Part shown: in pieces, positions 16,320 to 24,974 of the stretch | Layout of the letters: the number at the start of each line of letters is the position of its first letter | Position numbering within the stretch: the first letter of the stretch is position 1 | From: Stenotrophomonas maltophilia | Lineage (GTDB): Bacteria; Pseudomonadota; Gammaproteobacteria; Xanthomonadales; Xanthomonadaceae | Direction: 5' to 3' | DNA length: 51,651 nt | NCBI RefSeq assembly: GCF_003970865.1 | Contig: NZ_RXLZ01000036.1 | Location: forward strand, 1-51,651 | Position numbers and translations under genes: made by a program | Notes under the pieces: generated by a model | What the model saw: only the letters and a program-made list of their open reading frames with translations | The model's database searches: none | What the model was told of the DNA's origin: nothing

Positions 16320-16838
16320 ATGCCGAAGATCCGAGACACCTGCACCTTCCGTTTCGACGGCGTTCGCGGTGCACTGAATGCCGGCACCCTGGCGCTGGCA
16401 GTGGCGATCGCCGACCAGGCTGCACGGGCCGACGTGGAGATCCACGCGCCGGCCGTGGAGCTGGACGGGCTGCGCTTCTTCGATGCCACCTGCGGTAACA
16501 CTCAGGGCGAAGACGCGACCGCTGCTCGCTATGCCATTCGCCAGGCGGTGCGGTACATCGAGGCGCGCGGGGACGCACTCCCTTGGCGCCTGAAGCGTCA
16601 TATCTCCCAGCCGGGTCTGCTGCACTTCGAAGAGCCTACGGACGTTGAGGTGGCCACCTCCGGGCCGCGCCACGCGTGCGTCAACTGCGACATGCCCACT
16701 GGCACGCCGTCTTCGCCCATGTGCGGCCCCTGCGCCCAGCAGGCAGTGACTGAGATGGCTGCAGCGCTGGCCGCCGCCCACCAACGTCTGGATCTGATCC
16801 ACCAGGTTCAGAAAGCCATCTGCGAGGTGCAATCGTGA
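16320..16838 (+). CDS. Hypothetical phage protein with a CxxC pair
   Basis: A 172-residue protein. The C-terminal third has two CxxC pairs (CVNC and CGPC, 17 residues apart by their first cysteines), which may bind zinc. The N-terminal two thirds have no recognised domain. It overlaps the next gene by 4 bases. Confidence 0.65.
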   Translation: MPKIRDTCTFRFDGVRGALNAGTLALAVAIADQAARADVEIHAPAVELDGLRFFDATCGNTQGEDATAARYAIRQAVRYIEARGDALPWRLKRHISQPGLLHFEEPTDVEVATSGPRHACVNCDMPTGTPSSPMCGPCAQQAVTEMAAALAAAHQRLDLIHQVQKAICEVQS

Positions 16839-17152
16839 TCGCCTACTGCTGGGCCAATGGCCAGATCGGGTTCGGCAACAACGTGCCGGACGGTGCGGTT
16901 TTCATCGCCGAAGGGAGCGACGCACAGCTGCGCAAGGTGATCAGCGTGGTAGCCAGGCACGGAAAGGGACTGATGCAGGGGATGCTGGTAGTGCCAGGTG
17001 TGCCAGAGGCGCAGACGCAGCAGGCAAAGGGTGACGCGCTGGGCCTCTGGCTGGCGTGGTGTTCCCAGCATCCGCGTCGGCTGCGCTGGGGCGCACTGCG
17101 TGCCAGCAACCGCAACACCGACTCAAAGGAGAACCGCCATGTTCATGCGTAA
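16835..17152 (+). CDS. Hypothetical early phage protein
   Basis: A 105-residue protein starting at GTG 16835. The first half is beta-rich (IGFGNNVPDGAVFIAEG), followed by a helical, basic C terminus. It ends 14 bases inside the rdgC-like gene. No family recognised. Confidence 0.6.
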   Translation: MIAYCWANGQIGFGNNVPDGAVFIAEGSDAQLRKVISVVARHGKGLMQGMLVVPGVPEAQTQQAKGDALGLWLAWCSQHPRRLRWGALRASNRNTDSKENRHVHA

Positions 17153-18044
17153 CCTGGTGCTGTTCCGCTTTCCAACCAGCACCGACTTCTCCGAGGTCGA
17201 ATCCGTGTTGCCGTATGGCGTGCTTAAGCCGGTCGGCCCTCTGGAAATGAACTCTCGCGGCTTCATTTCCCCCTTCGGCCGCGAGGAGCAGGAGCACCTG
17301 TCCTGCCGGCAGGGCGACTTCCTTTGGCTGACCGTGGGCGGCGAGGACAAGATCCTGCCCGGCGCGGTGGTCAACCGTGCGCTGGAGACCCGTCTGCAGG
17401 TCATGGAACAGGAACAGGGGCGTCGACCGGGTGGTCGTGAGCGCAAGCGCATGAAGGACGACATTCTGCACGAGCTGCTGCCCAAGGCCTTCGTCAAGAA
17501 CAGCCGCCACGACGCCATCCTGGACCTCGCCCACGGCTATGTGGCCGTGGATACCTCCAGCCGTAAGGTGGGCGAGGCCTTCGTGTCCGATATCCGAGGC
17601 CTGCTGGGCGGCTTCCCGGCGGTTCCGCTGAACGCCCAGGTTGCACCGCGCTCGATCCTGACTGGCTGGATCGCTGGCGAGCCCCTGCCGGATGGCTTGT
17701 CCCTTGGGGAATCCGCAGAGCTGCGTGATCCGGTCGAGGGTGGCGCCAAGGTGCGCTGCAGCGACCAGGAACTTCGCAGTGACGAGATCGACAAGCACCT
17801 GGATGCCGGCAAGCAGGTCACCAAGCTGGCCCTGGTGCTGGAGGACGCGCTGTCCTTCGAGCTGGGCGATGACCTGGTGTTGCGCAAGCTGAAGTTCCTG
17901 GACGGCGCGCTCTCCCAACTGGAGCAGGCCGATGCCGACGGCCGCCGCGCAGAGTTCGACGCCCGCTTTGCCCTGCAGAGCGGCGAGATTCGCCGCCTGT
18001 TCCTGGTGCTGGAACAGGCCTTTCACCTTTCAGCGACCCCGTGA
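17139..18044 (+). CDS. rdgC: RdgC-like recombination-associated protein carried by the prophage
   Basis: A 301-residue protein, nearly the length of E. coli RdgC (303), alignable along its full length: NLVLFRF at the start, KILPGAVVNRALE, a basic stretch followed by KDDILHELLPKAF, then DTSSRKVGEAF and AGKQVTKLALVLED near the C terminus. RdgC forms a ring on double-stranded DNA and restrains RecA. Phages and hosts use it to control recombination. In Mu the corresponding part of the early operon holds gam, which protects DNA ends, so RdgC may take that role here. A strong AAGGAG site precedes the ATG. Confidence 0.9.
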   Translation: MFMRNLVLFRFPTSTDFSEVESVLPYGVLKPVGPLEMNSRGFISPFGREEQEHLSCRQGDFLWLTVGGEDKILPGAVVNRALETRLQVMEQEQGRRPGGRERKRMKDDILHELLPKAFVKNSRHDAILDLAHGYVAVDTSSRKVGEAFVSDIRGLLGGFPAVPLNAQVAPRSILTGWIAGEPLPDGLSLGESAELRDPVEGGAKVRCSDQELRSDEIDKHLDAGKQVTKLALVLEDALSFELGDDLVLRKLKFLDGALSQLEQADADGRRAEFDARFALQSGEIRRLFLVLEQAFHLSATP

Positions 18045-18052
18045 GGACCGAC

Positions 18053-18421
18053 ATGACCATCAAGCGCTACAGAATCGAACGTAACTGGGGCGAAGGCCAG
18101 GTACAGCTTGAGATCGACCACAGCATCCTGACGCCGGAGCTGGCGACGGAAATCAACAAGTTCTGGACCGGTGCCGATGAGCGCCTTGGAGAAGCCGACG
18201 GCGACGCGGTACTGGCCGTCATCAAGATGGCTGGTGCCGAGTTCATGGGGTGGGTGCTGGACGTGAACTCCAGCTACTCGACCGAGGGTATGCAGCGTGA
18301 GTTCGATCAGCTGGAGGGCTGGCCGTCGCCCCACGGTATCCGCTTGGTCGACTGGGACGACCGGCCCGATCTCGATTCCTGCCTCATGCAGGTCGAGGAA
18401 GTGGAGGTGTCTCATGGATGA
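18053..18421 (+). CDS. DUF2528 family protein
   Basis: A 122-residue protein of the DUF2528 family, found in phages and prophages. The segments QVQLEIDHSILTPELATEIN and GIRLVDWDDRPDLD are recognisable. Function unknown. ATG 18053 has GAGGA 7 bases upstream; a GTG at 18041 is the alternative start and would overlap rdgC by 4 bases. Confidence 0.75.
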   Translation: MTIKRYRIERNWGEGQVQLEIDHSILTPELATEINKFWTGADERLGEADGDAVLAVIKMAGAEFMGWVLDVNSSYSTEGMQREFDQLEGWPSPHGIRLVDWDDRPDLDSCLMQVEEVEVSHG

Positions 18422-18893
18422 GACCGTGTACGACGCGGCATGGCGGGCCTACAAGGCCGCGCCTCGCGCCGTGGCCAACGGCCCGTCACGCTCAGCCGTT
18501 CGAGCGGCGGTGGATGCGGTTCTTGGCTACCTGATGCCGCCTGGTTCGACGCCAGCGTTCTTCGCCGACCGCGAACTGCGGCGGGCAGTGGCTGCGGACC
18601 TCATGGAGATGGGCAGTGAGAGCCAGCGCGGCGGCTGGCCGGCCATGCGGGCAACCTACACCGTCCCGCTTTTCCAGGTCCCGCCAGGCCCTTCGCAGAC
18701 CGACGTTCTGAAGCGGCTTCACTGTGTGCCGCCGATGTGGTTGAGCGAACAGATTGGAGGTCCGTTTGATGACCTGACTCCCGGTCAGGCATGGCGCGAC
18801 GGGTTCAACGAATGCCGTAGGCGTTCGCTACTGCTGATCGAGCAGGAACTGACCGAAGCTGGCCGCGAGGAAGGGGCTGTTGATGCGCCGTGA
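18414..18893 (+). CDS. Hypothetical phage protein
   Basis: A 159-residue, mostly helical protein (VYDAAWRAYKAAPRAVANG, then RELRRAVAADLMEMG). No family recognised. It overlaps DUF2528 by 8 bases and the next small gene by 11, so it is probably real and coupled. Confidence 0.6.
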   Translation: MDETVYDAAWRAYKAAPRAVANGPSRSAVRAAVDAVLGYLMPPGSTPAFFADRELRRAVAADLMEMGSESQRGGWPAMRATYTVPLFQVPPGPSQTDVLKRLHCVPPMWLSEQIGGPFDDLTPGQAWRDGFNECRRRSLLLIEQELTEAGREEGAVDAP

Positions 18894-19059
18894 TCCGCTG
18901 ACAAAGAAGTCCCAGGTGGCCACCGTCCTGAAGGACGGTGGCCGTATCGTGCCTGGCGTGCGCGAAGGGCTGCTGCAGTTGCTGGACCATGCGGGCCAGG
19001 AAGTGCCTGCATGGCAGACCGCCCTCCGGGCCGTTCAGGGCGCAAGGAGCAAGGCATGA
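18883..19059 (+). CDS. Small early phage protein
   Basis: A 58-residue basic protein (MRRDPLTKKSQVATVLKDGG, then VREGLLQLLDHAGQE). The start overlaps the previous gene and the stop overlaps gp16 (ATGA). The position just before gp16 is common for small basic ORFs in Mu-type phages. No function can be given. Confidence 0.6.
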   Translation: MRRDPLTKKSQVATVLKDGGRIVPGVREGLLQLLDHAGQEVPAWQTALRAVQGARSKA

Positions 19060-19520
19060 CGCGCGTTCGCAAGGCCGGCGACGGCCGTAACCGGGTGCTG
19101 GCCGCGATCCACGCCGGCGCCAAGAAGCTCGGCCTCTCCGAGGACGTCTACCGTGACCTGGTCGAGCGTGTATCCAGAGAGCACGGCGTTGCCCAGCGCA
19201 GCGCCGGCAAGTGCGATCGCCGGCAGCTCGATGCGATCGCCAACGAGCTGCGTCGCCTGGGTGGAATTCCCGCCAAGGCGGCGTACGCAGCCAAACGTTG
19301 GGCAGGCCGCCCCAAGGGCGACCTATCCCCCCAGCTGTCCAAGATCGAAGCCCTGCTGGCCGATTCGGGGCGTGAGTGGGAATATGCACATTCGGTGGCC
19401 CGCCACATGTTCAAGGTAGGACGCCTGGAATGGTGCAACCCGGATCAGCTGTCCAAAGTGATTGCCGCTCTTCAGATCGACGCCAATCGCCGTGCCCGGC
19501 GGGAGGCTCCTTCGGCATGA
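19056..19520 (+). CDS. gp16 family protein (DUF1018)
   Basis: A 154-residue protein of the phage gp16 / DUF1018 family, marked by the N-terminal LAAIHAGAKKLGLSEDVYRD and by the C-terminal segment DPHMF-like HMFKVGRLEWCNPDQLSKVI. In Mu the gp16 gene precedes mor, exactly as here. Function unknown. It overlaps both neighbours by 4 bases (ATGA). Confidence 0.9.
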   Translation: MTRVRKAGDGRNRVLAAIHAGAKKLGLSEDVYRDLVERVSREHGVAQRSAGKCDRRQLDAIANELRRLGGIPAKAAYAAKRWAGRPKGDLSPQLSKIEALLADSGREWEYAHSVARHMFKVGRLEWCNPDQLSKVIAALQIDANRRARREAPSA

Positions 19521-19867
19521 AGTCGATGGAGGCCCGCCGTCACGAACTCCTCAGTGAAATCGCCGAAGTGGTGGCGGGTTTGCTGGGTCGTGAGCACGCG
19601 CTCCCCACCGAGGTTGCTGACTTGGTGGGGGCAGCGGTGGCCGATAGCTTGGCCGAGCACTGGGGCGGACAGACCATCACGTACCCGAAGGACGCGCACT
19701 TCAAAGCTACGCAGCGGGAGATCGAGATCTTGCGGGCCTACCTCGCAGGCACCTCTACCGCTAAACTTGCACACGACACCGGTATGCACGAAAGAAGCAT
19801 CCGTCGGTTGATTCGCCGGGCCCAGGCGCGGGCAGGCGGACTGGATCAGCTGGATCTGTTCGCCTGA
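19517..19867 (+). CDS. mor: Mor-type transcription activator
   Basis: A 116-residue protein of the Mor/C family. The C-terminal helix-turn-helix is clear (LRAYLAGTSTAKLAHDTGMHERSIRRLI). In Mu, Mor is the last early product and switches on the middle promoter, which in turn yields C and late transcription. Here it is the last gene of the early operon and lies beside the prophage end, over 11 kb from the lysis and head genes it should activate, which lie on the other side of the repressor on the opposite strand. Confidence 0.9.
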   Translation: MKSMEARRHELLSEIAEVVAGLLGREHALPTEVADLVGAAVADSLAEHWGGQTITYPKDAHFKATQREIEILRAYLAGTSTAKLAHDTGMHERSIRRLIRRAQARAGGLDQLDLFA

Positions 19868-19875
19868 TTCAGGGA

Positions 19876-19899
19876 TTGCGCCAGGCGCAACGGCTTTTC
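19876..19899 (+). terminator. Terminator of the early operon
   Basis: Arms TTGCGC and GCGCAA around a short CAG loop (19876-19890, nearly palindromic) are followed by CGGCTTTTC. It comes 8 bases after the mor stop and is a likely intrinsic terminator, though the T stretch is short. Confidence 0.6.
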
Positions 19900-19985
19900 A
19901 TATCGATCCGCCATTGTCAGCCTTCTTCCGGGGTCTTCCGGCTAGATATCTCGCAGCCCCCCCTGATATATCTCACCCCTGAACA
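19900..19985. other. Proposed right prophage end with transposase-binding repeats
   Basis: Between the mor terminator and the host repeat at 20000 the sequence drops in GC and holds ATATC three times (19900, 19946, 19968). Two of these are the heptamer ATATCTC at 19946-19952 and 19968-19974, 22 bases apart, about two helical turns, as expected for paired transposase sites. A CA dinucleotide at 19984-19985 (TGAACA) would fit the usual CA at transposable phage ends. The exact border cannot be fixed without the left end or the empty site. Confidence 0.4.
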
Positions 19986-19999
19986 TGTTGCTTTGGTTC

Positions 20000-20027
20000 G
20001 TAGCAGGTGCAGGGCCGCAGGCCCTGC
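20000..20027. repeat. GTAG-headed hairpin, SMAG-like
   Basis: GTAG at 20000 is followed by an 8-bp perfect hairpin (GCAGGGCC and GGCCCTGC around GCA). This matches the plan of the S. maltophilia GTAG repeats seen elsewhere in the window. It lies 9 bases past the ppk2 stop on the minus strand and may protect or end that transcript. Confidence 0.55.
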
Positions 20028-20035
20028 CGACCCCC

Positions 20036-20818
20036 CTACTCCTCGACCGGGAAGTCCTCGATCGGCTTCAGCACATCGTAGTGCTCGCGATGCAGCTTGC
20101 CCTTCAACTTCGGCAGCTCCGGCAGCGGTGCATCCACCCGCGTGTCCGGCAACCGGTCCAGCAGGTTGCGCACCAGCGTCAGCCGGCCCAGCCGCTGGTC
20201 GTTGAAATCCACCAGCGTCCACGGTGCCGCCTCGCGATGCGTCGCGCGCAGCATCGCCTCGCGGGCCTCGGTGTAGGCGCTGTACTTGCTGCGCGATTTG
20301 AGGTCGACCGGGGAGAGCTTCCAGCCTTTCAGTGGATCGAGGTGGCGTTCGGCGAAGCGCTTTTCCTGCTGCTCCTGGTCCACGCACAGCCAGTACTTGA
20401 ACAGCAGGATGCCGTCATCCACCAGCAGCTGTTCGAACACTGGCGCCTGGCGCAGGAACTGCTGGTATTCGGTCTCGCTGCAATAACCCATCACCCGCTC
20501 GACGCCGGCGCGGTTGTACCAGCTGCGGTCCATCAGCACGATTTCGCCAGCGGCCGGAAGATGCGAGGCGTAGCGCTGGAAATACCACTGCGTGGCTTCA
20601 CGGTCAGTTGGCTTGGGCAGTGCCACCACCCGGCATTGGCGCGGGTTGAGGTGCTGGCTGATGGCCTGGATCGCGCCGCCCTTGCCAGCCGTGTCCCGGC
20701 CTTCGAACAGCACGAGCAGACGTTGCCCGCTGTGCTGCACCCAGCGCGCCATCGCGGTCAGTTCCAGCTGCAAAGGCAGCAGCAGTTCGTCGTAGTCCTT
20801 GCGCTTGAGCTTGGCCAT
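20036..20818 (-). CDS. ppk2: Polyphosphate kinase 2 family
   Basis: A 260-residue cytoplasmic kinase of the PPK2 family, which moves phosphate between polyphosphate and nucleoside diphosphates. The Walker A is FEGRDTAGKGG (residues about 46-56) and the Walker B / lid region is LMDRSWYNRAGVERVMG. Domain content and length match the one-domain class I enzymes. ATG 20818 was chosen because upstream in-frame codons encode only shadow sequence of the OGT gene. The gene stands alone on the minus strand and is next to the prophage integration point, without damage. Confidence 0.92.
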   Translation of the reverse strand: MAKLKRKDYDELLLPLQLELTAMARWVQHSGQRLLVLFEGRDTAGKGGAIQAISQHLNPRQCRVVALPKPTDREATQWYFQRYASHLPAAGEIVLMDRSWYNRAGVERVMGYCSETEYQQFLRQAPVFEQLLVDDGILLFKYWLCVDQEQQEKRFAERHLDPLKGWKLSPVDLKSRSKYSAYTEAREAMLRATHREAAPWTLVDFNDQRLGRLTLVRNLLDRLPDTRVDAPLPELPKLKGKLHREHYDVLKPIEDFPVEE

Positions 20819-20864
20819 CGTCACACCACGCGGGGAGGAAGCCCGAGCGTAGCGCAGGGATCGC

Positions 20865-22571
20865 TCAGGTGTTGTCGAGGCCCTTCCAGCCCTGTTCGCC
20901 AGCCAGCCGTTGCAGCAACGCTGAGAGATCGCGCGCGAACCCGGCCATGTCGAACAGGCCGCTGTCTTCGCGTGCCTGTGCCAATTCAGCGCGCAACGCC
21001 GCCAGTGCTGCAGGGGCGTTGCCCAGCGCGCTGGCGGTGGTGATGAACGCCGCATCGTCGGCGACATTCATCCGCGCCAGCCCCAGATGGTGGTTGAGGC
21101 TGCCGGCGACGCGCGCGGCGAAGGTGTCGCCGGGGCAGGTCAGCACCGGGCAGCCGGCCCACAGCGCGTCGGACGCGGTGGTGTGCGCATTGTACGGATG
21201 CGTGTCGAGGAACAGGTCGGCCAGCTGATAACGAGTCAGGTACTGCGGATGCGGCAGCTTGGCCATGAACACCAGGCGCGCCGGGTCCAGGCCAGCGGCC
21301 TGTGCGGCGCTGCGCAGGCGGGCGTCGGCCTGGCCGGGCCCGGACAGCAGCCACAGCACGCTGCCGGGCACTGCCTGCAGAATGGCGAAGGCGCGGCCCA
21401 TGCTGCGCGGGTTGAGCTTGTAGCTGTTGTTGAAGCAGCAGAACACCACGCCCTGTTCGGGCAGGCCGCACTCGGCCCGGGACGGTGCCGGCTCCAGCAT
21501 GCGGGTGTTGTCCGAGGGCTGGAACGCACGCGGCAGGCGCAGTACGCGCTCGCTGTAGTGGAGTTCCAGTGATGGTGGCAGAACGAAGCTGTCGCCGATC
21601 ACCGCATCCAGCCACGGCGCCCCGGACGTGCCGGGGTAAGCCAGCCAGTTCAACTGCAGCGGGGCAGGGCGCATCGCCAGCACTTCCGGCGTACCGCCGC
21701 CACCCCACCCGCGCAGGTCGAACAACAGGTCGATGCCCTGTGCGCGGATGCGTGCGGCAGTGTCTGCATGGCGCAGCCCGACCACATCATGCAGCTGTGT
21801 GGCTGCCTGCAGGCGCTGGCGGATGCGGCTGCCATCATCGTGGTTCAACGCGAACAGATGCAGCTGCAACGCGGGGTCATGACGCAGCTGCTCGAACAGG
21901 GCCACGGTCAGCAGCCCGGTGGGATGGGCGCCAAAACCATTGGAAAGGAAACCGACGCGCAAGGCGCCGTGCCCGCGCACCTTCTCGGCAGGAAGGGGGC
22001 GCACTCCCGAAGCAACCGCCGCGGCGCGTGCACGCGCGCAGGCCAGCTGCTCGGCCGCGCTGGCATCCTCGCTGAGGAACGCGAACGGTTCGACCACGCC
22101 TTGCCCGCTGGCCAGGGCGCCACGCACCTGTGTGGCCAGCGCATCCACGTCCTGCCAGTCGCACAGGCGACGCTGCCAGGCCAGGCGCTGGGCGGCGATA
22201 TAGGGTTCGTCCGGCATCAGCGCATGCGCATGGCGATAGGCCGTCGCCGCACCTTCGGCATCATCGGCATCTTCCAGCGCATGGCCCAGCCACAACGCGA
22301 TGCCGGGGTGCTGCGGGGCCAGTGCCGAGGCCTGGCCGAGAAGCTTCGCTGCGTCCGCGTGTGCGCCGGCCATCCAGGCCACGCGGCCCAGCCGCGCCAG
22401 CGCTTCGGGATGGTTCGGGCGCAGCTGCAGCGCACGTCGTGCCGCCTGCTCGCCGGCGGCGATGTCGCCGGCTTCCAGTTCCAGGTCGGCCAGCATCACC
22501 CAGGCGACGAAATCGCCAGGCTGGCGTGCGATCGCCTGTTGCAGGTGCTGTCGCTGCTGCCAGGCCGTCAT
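20865..22571 (-). CDS. TPR-linked O-GlcNAc transferase, SPINDLY/GT41 family
   Basis: A 568-residue protein. Residues 1-150 are tetratricopeptide repeats (for example HPEALARLGRVAWMAGAHAD) and 190-560 the GT41 catalytic domain. The catalytic His lies in SNGFGAHPTGLL and the UDP-binding Lys in NNSYKLNP; the segment DTHPYNAHTTASDALWAGCPVLT is typical. Close relatives in Xanthomonas are the bacterial OGTs used as structural models of the human enzyme. The natural acceptor is unknown. It lies 5 bases after prfA's stop on the same strand and may be co-transcribed with hemA-prfA. Confidence 0.92.
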   Translation of the reverse strand: MTAWQQRQHLQQAIARQPGDFVAWVMLADLELEAGDIAAGEQAARRALQLRPNHPEALARLGRVAWMAGAHADAAKLLGQASALAPQHPGIALWLGHALEDADDAEGAATAYRHAHALMPDEPYIAAQRLAWQRRLCDWQDVDALATQVRGALASGQGVVEPFAFLSEDASAAEQLACARARAAAVASGVRPLPAEKVRGHGALRVGFLSNGFGAHPTGLLTVALFEQLRHDPALQLHLFALNHDDGSRIRQRLQAATQLHDVVGLRHADTAARIRAQGIDLLFDLRGWGGGGTPEVLAMRPAPLQLNWLAYPGTSGAPWLDAVIGDSFVLPPSLELHYSERVLRLPRAFQPSDNTRMLEPAPSRAECGLPEQGVVFCCFNNSYKLNPRSMGRAFAILQAVPGSVLWLLSGPGQADARLRSAAQAAGLDPARLVFMAKLPHPQYLTRYQLADLFLDTHPYNAHTTASDALWAGCPVLTCPGDTFAARVAGSLNHHLGLARMNVADDAAFITTASALGNAPAALAALRAELAQAREDSGLFDMAGFARDLSALLQRLAGEQGWKGLDNT

Positions 22572-22576
22572 CGTGC

Positions 22577-23636
<1,060 letters not shown>

Positions 23637-23659
<23 letters not shown>

Positions 23660-24920
23660 CGGGTCTCACGGGTGGGTGGCGGTAACCCGGCGTGGCCGGG
23701 AACAGGCGCTCGGCGGCGCGGGTCAGGTCGGCATCGCCACTCAGCGCGGCCGCACGCAGGGCGGCGGTTGGCGGATGCAGCAGGCGGTTGGTCAGGCCGT
23801 GGGCCAGCAGTTCCAGCACTTCATCGGCCGGCTTGCCGTTGGCCAGTTGCTGGCGTGCGCGCTCCAGCAGCTCGGCGCGGGTGGCTTCGCCGAACGCGCG
23901 CAGCTGCCGCAGCGGCGCCTGGTGGGCGCTGGCCTGCTGGGTCTCGACGAAGCGCGACACCTGCAGGTCGATGATCGCCTCGGCTTCGGCGGCGGCCTCG
24001 CGGCGGCCACGGCGGTTGTCTTCCACCGCGCGCTCGAGATCGTCCACGGTGTAGAGGAAAGCGTCGTTGAGCGTGCCGACCTCGGCCTCGATGTCGCGCG
24101 GTACGGCCAGGTCGAACAGCAGCATCGGCTTGTGCCGGCGCGCGCGCAGGGCCTTGGCCACCATCTCGCGATGGATCACCGGTTCGCGCGCAGCGGTGGC
24201 CGAGAACACTACGTCGGCCTCGCCCAGGTGGCGGTCCAGTTCGGCCAGCGGCAGGGCCACGCCACCATGGCGGCTGGCCAGTTCCTGCGCGTGGGCGAGG
24301 GTGCGGTTGGCGATCAGCAGCCGGCGTACCTTGCCTTCGCTCAGGTGCCGTGCAGCCAGTTCGATGGTCTCGCCGGCACCGACCAGCAGCACGGTGGAAT
24401 CGTCCAGCCGGGCGAACGCGTTCTGCGCCAGGCGCACCGCGGCCGACGCCACCGATACCGGGTTGGCGCCCACCTGGGTATCGGTGCGCGCACGCTTGGC
24501 CACCGAGAAGGTCTGCTGGAACAGGCGGTCCAGGCGCTGGCCGAGCAGGCCGTGGTCGCGCGCGGTCGACCAGGCATCCTTCACCTGGCCGAGGATCTGC
24601 GGTTCACCCAGCACCATCGAGTCCAGGCCGGTGGCGACCCGGAACAGGTGGCGCACGGCCTCGGCATCGGCGTGCTGGTACAGGTAGCCCTGCAGGTCGC
24701 CGGCCTGGGTGTGCAGCCACTGGTCCAGCGCCTGTGCCGAATCGGCCACGGCATACAGCTCGGTGCGGTTGCAGGTGGACAGCAGCACCGCCTCGGCGAT
24801 CTGCGGAGTATCGCGCAGCGAACCGAGCGCGCGCGGCAACGCCTCACCGGCGAAGGCCGCGCGCTCGCGCAGCTCCACCGGTGCGGTCTGGTGATTCAGT
24901 CCGAGCACCCACAGGGTCAT
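23637..24920 (-). CDS. hemA: Glutamyl-tRNA reductase
   Basis: A 427-residue enzyme that reduces glutamyl-tRNA to glutamate-1-semialdehyde, the first step of C5 tetrapyrrole synthesis. The catalytic cysteine is in [12 protein letters not shown] near residue 50, and the NADPH site appears as [17 protein letters not shown]. The C-terminal dimerisation domain is complete. It is divergent from the TPR gene with 54 bases between the starts, where both promoters must lie; the arrangement hemA/TPR-lolB-ispE-prs is usual in Xanthomonadaceae. Confidence 0.97.
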
Positions 24921-24974
24921 TGTTCAGTTGCTTGCGATAAGCTGCTGGCCATTGGACGACATTTTAAGGCCCCG

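Larger units (their letters stand above)
1..19985. mobile_element. Mu-type (BcepMu-like) transposable prophage, left part outside the window
   Basis: Repressor, Ner-like protein, DDE transposase, MuB/ExeA-like ATPase, gp16 and Mor define a transposable phage, and the MuF, portal, terminase and gpG genes are the Mu head module. In Mu the repressor lies near one end and all lytic genes run one way. Here early genes run right and lysis/head genes run left from a central repressor, as I recall for the BcepMu family. The tail genes and left end lie beyond position 1. The right end must lie between the mor stop (19867) and ppk2 (20036), and the boundary at 19985 is a best guess. No frameshift or insertion is visible in the part seen, so it may be intact. 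Confidence 0.9.
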
